19,022 nt of DNA, from positions 1 to 19,022 of the forward strand of contig JAXDHR010000114.1 of the NCBI GenBank assembly GCA_034664425.1. Direction: 5' to 3'. Source of the stretch: DATBDM01 sp034664425 (GTDB lineage Bacteria > Actinomycetota > Thermoleophilia > Solirubrobacterales > Solirubrobacteraceae). The notes under the pieces were generated by a model. That model saw only the letters and a program-made list of their open reading frames with translations. It was not told where the DNA came from and ran no database searches. Each line of letters opens with the position of its first letter. Position 1 is the stretch's first letter. This document shows positions 15,610 to 19,022 of this stretch, piece by piece. The position numbers and the translations under genes were made by a program.

Positions 15610-16746
15610 TCAGGCCGGGACCGGTCCGCCGGCGAGCGCGACGAGCGCTCCGGCAGCGCCCGCGAGCAGGAGCGTGAGCACCACGCCGCGCCGCAGCGCG
15701 AGCAGCAGCAGCGCCGCACCGGCCAGCACCGCGAACTGCCACGACTGCGACAGGGCCGTCGTGAGCGGGATCGTCGCGCCGAGGATCGCACCCATCGCCG
15801 CCGGCCCCGCGCCGTCGAGGAAGCTGCGGGCGGCGGGGCTGGTCCGCAGCCGACCGAAGTGGCGGGCGCCGACGAGCACGAAGGCGAACGACGGCGCGAA
15901 GGCGACGGCCGCGGCCAGCAGCGCGCCGCCGACGCCGGTGGCCGCGTAGCCGACCGCCGCTACGGTGTGCGTGACGGGGCCCGGCGTGACCTGGCCGAGG
16001 GCGACGGCGTCGAGGAACTGCGCGGCGCTCATCCAGCGGTGGTGCTCGACCGCGTCCGCCTGCATCAACGGGACGATCACGAAGCCGCCGCCGTAGGACA
16101 GGGCGCCGACCTTGAACGCCGTCCAGGCGAGCCCGCCGGCGACGGGGACGGCGGCGAGCAGCGGCCAGGCGTGGACGCCCGCGCGCGCGCCCCCTCGCCG
16201 CAGCGCGAGCTCGAGCGCACCGGCCGCGAGCAGCAGCAGCACGAGCCACGGCCCGACGGCCGTGGCGGCGACGGCACCCGCTGCGAGATACGCGATCCGG
16301 CGCGCCCGCGGCGCGCCCTCGTGCCGCCGGAGCGCGGGGACCAGCAGACCGAGCCCAGCCTGCAGCGCAACGGCGGCGACGGCGGCGCCCGCGCCGGCGC
16401 CCGCGCCGCGGACGACGGCCGGGGGCGATGCAGCGAGGAACAGCGCGGCCAGCACGAGCATCGCGGCCAGGCCGGGCAGGATGAAGGCGAGGCCGCCGGC
16501 GAGCGCGCCGGCAGGGCCGCGCAGCATCCAGGCGGTGAGGATCGAGAGCTGCGTCGAGGCAGGGCCGGGCAGCAGGTTGCAGACGGCGACCGCGTCCTCG
16601 AACGTGCGCGCGCCAAGCCAGCGCCGCCGCTCGACGCACAGCTCGCGCAGCAGCGCGATGTGGGCCGGCGGGCCGCCGAAGCCGAGGCAGCCGATCCGTC
16701 CCCACTCGCGCACCATCGTCCTGAGTCCGAGCTGAGAGGTTCTCAT
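15610..16746 (-). CDS. chrA: Chromate transporter, ChrA family (two CHR domains)
   Basis: A 378-residue, highly hydrophobic inner-membrane protein. It shows the paired CHR signatures: CLGFGGPPAHIALL (20-33) and NLLPGPASTQLSI (57-69) in the first half, ALSYGGGFVIVPLM (215-228) and GQVTPGPVTHT (251-261) in the second. Proven members export chromate by a proton-linked mechanism; many others are of unknown specificity. The ATG at 16746 has only a weak GCGGG upstream; an internal ATG at 16716 (MVREWGRIG) is possible but would trim the usual N-terminus. It is divergent from the epimerase with only 24 bases between, and its stop is 49 bases before the ZnuA-like start on the same strand, so some read-through into that gene is possible. 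Confidence 0.9.
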   Translation of the reverse strand: MRTSQLGLRTMVREWGRIGCLGFGGPPAHIALLRELCVERRRWLGARTFEDAVAVCNLLPGPASTQLSILTAWMLRGPAGALAGGLAFILPGLAAMLVLAALFLAASPPAVVRGAGAGAGAAVAAVALQAGLGLLVPALRRHEGAPRARRIAYLAAGAVAATAVGPWLVLLLLAAGALELALRRGGARAGVHAWPLLAAVPVAGGLAWTAFKVGALSYGGGFVIVPLMQADAVEHHRWMSAAQFLDAVALGQVTPGPVTHTVAAVGYAATGVGGALLAAAVAFAPSFAFVLVGARHFGRLRTSPAARSFLDGAGPAAMGAILGATIPLTTALSQSWQFAVLAGAALLLLALRRGVVLTLLLAGAAGALVALAGGPVPA

Positions 16747-16757
16747 CCCGCGCTCTG

Positions 16758-16770
16758 TAGGCTGCGTCGC
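16758..16770 (+). promoter_or_regulatory. Probable leaderless promoter -10 for the epimerase gene
   Basis: TAGGCT (TAnnnT) at 16758-16763, seven bases, then ATG 16771, with no Shine-Dalgarno. The spacing is identical to the site before the UvrA-like gene. It decides the start at 16771 rather than the internal ATG at 16795. Confidence 0.45.
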
Positions 16771-18120
16771 ATGCCAGTGGAGCCGGCGCGCGCAATGGAC
16801 GTGCTCGTCACGGGTGGCTCGGGATTCATCGGATCGCATGTCGTCGACCAGCTGCTCGCAGCCGGTCACCGACCACGAATCTTCGATACCAGGCCCTCAC
16901 CTCATCACGCCCCCGACCGGGTCCCGGTCGTGCTCGGCGATCTCGCCGACCTCGACGCCGTCACGGCGGCGATGGACGGCTGCGACGCGATCATCCACCT
17001 TGCGGCCAGCGCCGACGTCAACGAGGTCCAGCAGGACCCTGTGGACGGCGAGCGGCGCAACGCCCGCGGCACGCTACACGTGCTCGAGGCCGCCCGCCGC
17101 CGCGAGGTCGGGCGCGTGGTGTACGCGTCGACGATCTGGGTCTACTCCGACACGCCCGCCGACACCCACGTCGAGTCGCTGCCGCTGTGCGCGCCCGCGC
17201 ACCTGTACACGGCGACCAAGCTCGCCGGCGAGCACTACTGCCACGCCTATGGCGAGCTCTACGGCGTCGAGCACACGATCCTGCGCTTCGGCATTCCCTA
17301 TGGCCCGCGCGCCCGGCCCGCCGCGGTCGTCCCCGCCTTCGTCGGCCGAGCGCTCGCCGGAGAGCCGCTGACGATCGCCGGCGACGGTTCCCAGAGCCGC
17401 CGCTTCGTCTACGTCGAGGACCTCGCCGAGGGAGTCGTGCGCGCGCTGGCGCCCGTCGCGGCGGGACGGACCTACAACCTCGTCGGCTGCGAGGACACGA
17501 CGATCCGCGAGATCGCCGAGACCGTGTGCGACATCGTCGGCGACGTCGAGCTGACCTTCACGCCGGGCCGCACCGGCGACTACGCCGGCGCGCCCGTCAG
17601 CGGCGAGCGCGCCGCCGAGGACCTCGGCTGGACCGCGACGACGCCGTTCCGCGAGGGCGTGCGCCGCTACGTCGAGTGGCACCGGGAGGCCGCCGCAGCG
17701 CCCGCGCTGCCCGAGCGCCGGTTCCCCGTCGGGGCGCTGGCGCGCCGCGCGGGCCTCGCCGTCGCGTGGGCCGCGGCGACCGCCGCGCTGGTGCTCGGCG
17801 TCCTGTCGCTCGCGCCCGTCGATTCGGACTTCGACCGCTACGACACCTTCACGACGCTGCTCGTCATGCTCACGCCCCTCGTGCTCGCCGGCGGCTTCGC
17901 CTGGGATCGGGGGCACGCGCGCGGCCTGCGTGCGGCGCTCTGGACCGCCTCGGCCGCATGCCTGGCGGTCGCCGTGCTGCCGTGGCCGCACGTGATCGAC
18001 CACCTCGGCAAGGGCCACGCGATCGTCCTGCTGCTGTTCGCCCTCGCCGCGGCGCTCGCCGGCCTCGTCCCCGCACGCCACGCGCCGCTGCGCGAGTGGA
18101 TCGCGGGGGTGGGCAGCTGA
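16771..18120 (+). CDS. NAD-dependent sugar epimerase/dehydratase fused to a four-helix membrane domain
   Basis: A 449-residue protein. Residues 9-305 are an extended short-chain dehydrogenase of the nucleotide-sugar epimerase type: Rossmann VTGGSGFIGSHV (13-24), D59 after VVLGDL, HLAAS (76-80), catalytic S/T in VVYAST (117-121), YTATK (Y146, K150) and FVYVEDLAEG (212-221). Residues about 325-434 form four hydrophobic segments (about 325-347, 361-376, 388-404, 415-434) with short charged loops, so the enzyme is membrane-anchored, which is unusual for this family. Likely substrates are UDP- or dTDP-sugars for a surface glycan. The ATG is 7 bases after TAGGCT. The stop overlaps the aminotransferase start (TGATG), so the two should act in one pathway. 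The exact reaction (4-epimerase, dehydratase or reductase) is not fixed by the motifs. Confidence 0.85.
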   Translation: MPVEPARAMDVLVTGGSGFIGSHVVDQLLAAGHRPRIFDTRPSPHHAPDRVPVVLGDLADLDAVTAAMDGCDAIIHLAASADVNEVQQDPVDGERRNARGTLHVLEAARRREVGRVVYASTIWVYSDTPADTHVESLPLCAPAHLYTATKLAGEHYCHAYGELYGVEHTILRFGIPYGPRARPAAVVPAFVGRALAGEPLTIAGDGSQSRRFVYVEDLAEGVVRALAPVAAGRTYNLVGCEDTTIREIAETVCDIVGDVELTFTPGRTGDYAGAPVSGERAAEDLGWTATTPFREGVRRYVEWHREAAAAPALPERRFPVGALARRAGLAVAWAAATAALVLGVLSLAPVDSDFDRYDTFTTLLVMLTPLVLAGGFAWDRGHARGLRAALWTASAACLAVAVLPWPHVIDHLGKGHAIVLLLFALAAALAGLVPARHAPLREWIAGVGS

Positions 18121-19022
18121 TGGACGTCTCCAGCCCGCCGGACCTCGGCCGCTTCGGGATCGGCTTCGACGAGCGCGACCGTGCGCGCCTGCACGAGCTC
18201 TGGGACGAGGTCATCACCTCCCAACGCTGGTCGGAGGGCCCGCTGACCGAGCGCTTCGAGGCCGCCTGGTCGGCCTGGAACGGCCTGCCCGCCGTCGCCA
18301 CCTCGGGCTGGACGGGCGCGGCGATGGCCGCGCTCGAGTTCGCGGGCGTGCGCGGGGAGACCGTGCTGTGCCCGTCGAACACCTTCATGGCCACTCCGCT
18401 CGCCGCGGTGCACGCGGGAGCGCGGGTCGCGTTCGTCGACGCGAATCGCGACGACCTCTGCATGTCGTTCGCCGACTTCGAGGCCAAGGTGGCCCAGCAC
18501 AAGCCGAAGGCGGCGTTCCTCGTGCACATCGGCGGGCACATCGCCTTCGAGGTCGAGCGGATCGCCGAGCTCTGCCGCGCCGAGGGCATCTTCCTGATCG
18601 AGGACTGCGCGCACGCGCACGGCGCGAGCTGGAACGGGCAGCGTCCCGGCTCCTGGGGCGACGCCGGCCTGTGGTCGTTCTACGCGACCAAGACGGTCTC
18701 GACGGGCGAGGGCGGCATGCTCGTCTCGCGCGATGATCAGGTGATCGAGTTCGCGCGCGCGTTCCGCAACTACGGCAAGCCGTCGCACGAGGTGACCGGG
18801 CTGAACTTCCGCCTGAGCGAGTTCACCGCCGCGCTCGGGCTCGTCCAGACCGAGCGCATGGAGGGAATCGTCGCGTGGAAGAACGAGGTCGCACGCACGC
18901 AGCTCGACGCGCTCCACCCGGCGCGCCTGCAGCTGCCCGAGGGGATGACCTCGGGCCTCTACAAGTACCTCGTCTTCAACCCGATCGAGAAATCGACCGG
19001 CAAGGTCTACGACGAGCCGTGC
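18120..19022 (+). CDS. DegT/DnrJ/EryC1/StrS-family aminotransferase, 3' end outside window
   Basis: The first 301 residues of a PLP-dependent sugar aminotransferase; the frame is still open at the window edge. Visible family features are QRWSEGPLTERFEAAW near the start, VATSGWTGAAMAALEFAG (cofactor phosphate region), CPSNTFMATPLAAVHAGA, the Asp of FLIEDCAHAHGA that contacts the PLP ring nitrogen, the Schiff-base K191 in FYATKTVSTGEGG, and FRNYGK. These enzymes transfer an amino group from glutamate or glutamine to a keto-sugar nucleotide. The ATG shares its A with the epimerase stop, and GGGGGTGGG upstream can act as ribosome-binding site. With the upstream epimerase it suggests an amino-sugar branch for a cell-surface polysaccharide or glycosylated product. 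Confidence 0.9.
   Translation, partial: MDVSSPPDLGRFGIGFDERDRARLHELWDEVITSQRWSEGPLTERFEAAWSAWNGLPAVATSGWTGAAMAALEFAGVRGETVLCPSNTFMATPLAAVHAGARVAFVDANRDDLCMSFADFEAKVAQHKPKAAFLVHIGGHIAFEVERIAELCRAEGIFLIEDCAHAHGASWNGQRPGSWGDAGLWSFYATKTVSTGEGGMLVSRDDQVIEFARAFRNYGKPSHEVTGLNFRLSEFTAALGLVQTERMEGIVAWKNEVARTQLDALHPARLQLPEGMTSGLYKYLVFNPIEKSTGKVYDEPC

Noticed and set aside
15247..16770. Long upstream extension of the epimerase frame
   Set aside because: It runs antisense through ZnuA-like and ChrA genes and has shadow composition. The Rossmann motif begins just after 16771, and a leaderless start fits there.

Overview
The window is very GC-rich, with strong G/C third positions, GTG starts, many 4-base stop/start overlaps and several likely leaderless starts (TAnnnT about 7 bases before ATG). 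This fits a high-GC Actinomycetota, possibly of the Thermoleophilia/Solirubrobacterales type. The taxon is inferred from gene content and style; there is no marker gene.

Layout. (a) 1-1193, minus: a coupled three-gene string of an FxLYD-like protein, a SPOR-domain protein and a helical protein that runs off the left edge. The first looks N-terminally short and the second is frameshifted, so the string may be decaying. (b) 1276-2955, plus: a secreted PhoX/DUF839 protein followed by a hairpin. (c) 3029-5821, plus: a UvrA-like double ABC ATPase lying between what look like two internally deleted partners, an AraC-type regulator remnant and a VOC/glyoxalase remnant. (d) 5818-11033: a sulfur-flavoured divergent locus. 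On the minus strand a LacI-family regulator overlaps an MBL-fold/double-rhodanese protein (persulfide dioxygenase type), followed by an ArsP-type permease with a C-terminal YHS metal domain and a CsoR/CstR-like operator. On the plus strand an amidohydrolase overlaps a cysteine-dioxygenase-like cupin. Three tandem 12-bp palindromes fill the divergent gap. (e) 10979-14612, minus: an apparent five-gene operon of DGPF/YCII protein, ECF42-type sigma factor, two CrcB fluoride channel subunits and a protein with three DUF190 domains, headed by a good ECF42-type promoter. A 17-bp hairpin lies just before the sigma factor start. (f) 14619-16746, minus: an orphan ZnuA-like zinc lipoprotein with a Zur/Fur-like box, and a ChrA-type chromate transporter. 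(g) 16771-19022, plus: an NAD-dependent sugar epimerase with an added four-helix membrane domain, overlapping a DegT-family aminotransferase cut by the right edge.

How the parts work together. Region (d) reads as thiol/persulfide handling: a thiol dioxygenase, a persulfide dioxygenase with sulfurtransferase domains and a permease under a thiol- or metal-sensing type of operator, with the divergent half probably under the local LacI regulator. Region (e) combines fluoride export with an ECF42 autoregulatory unit. Region (g) is a nucleotide-sugar module for a surface glycan. The strongest candidates for something not well described are the sulfur locus with its tandem operators, the fluoride/ECF42/triple-DUF190 operon with its start-site hairpin, and the membrane-fused epimerase.
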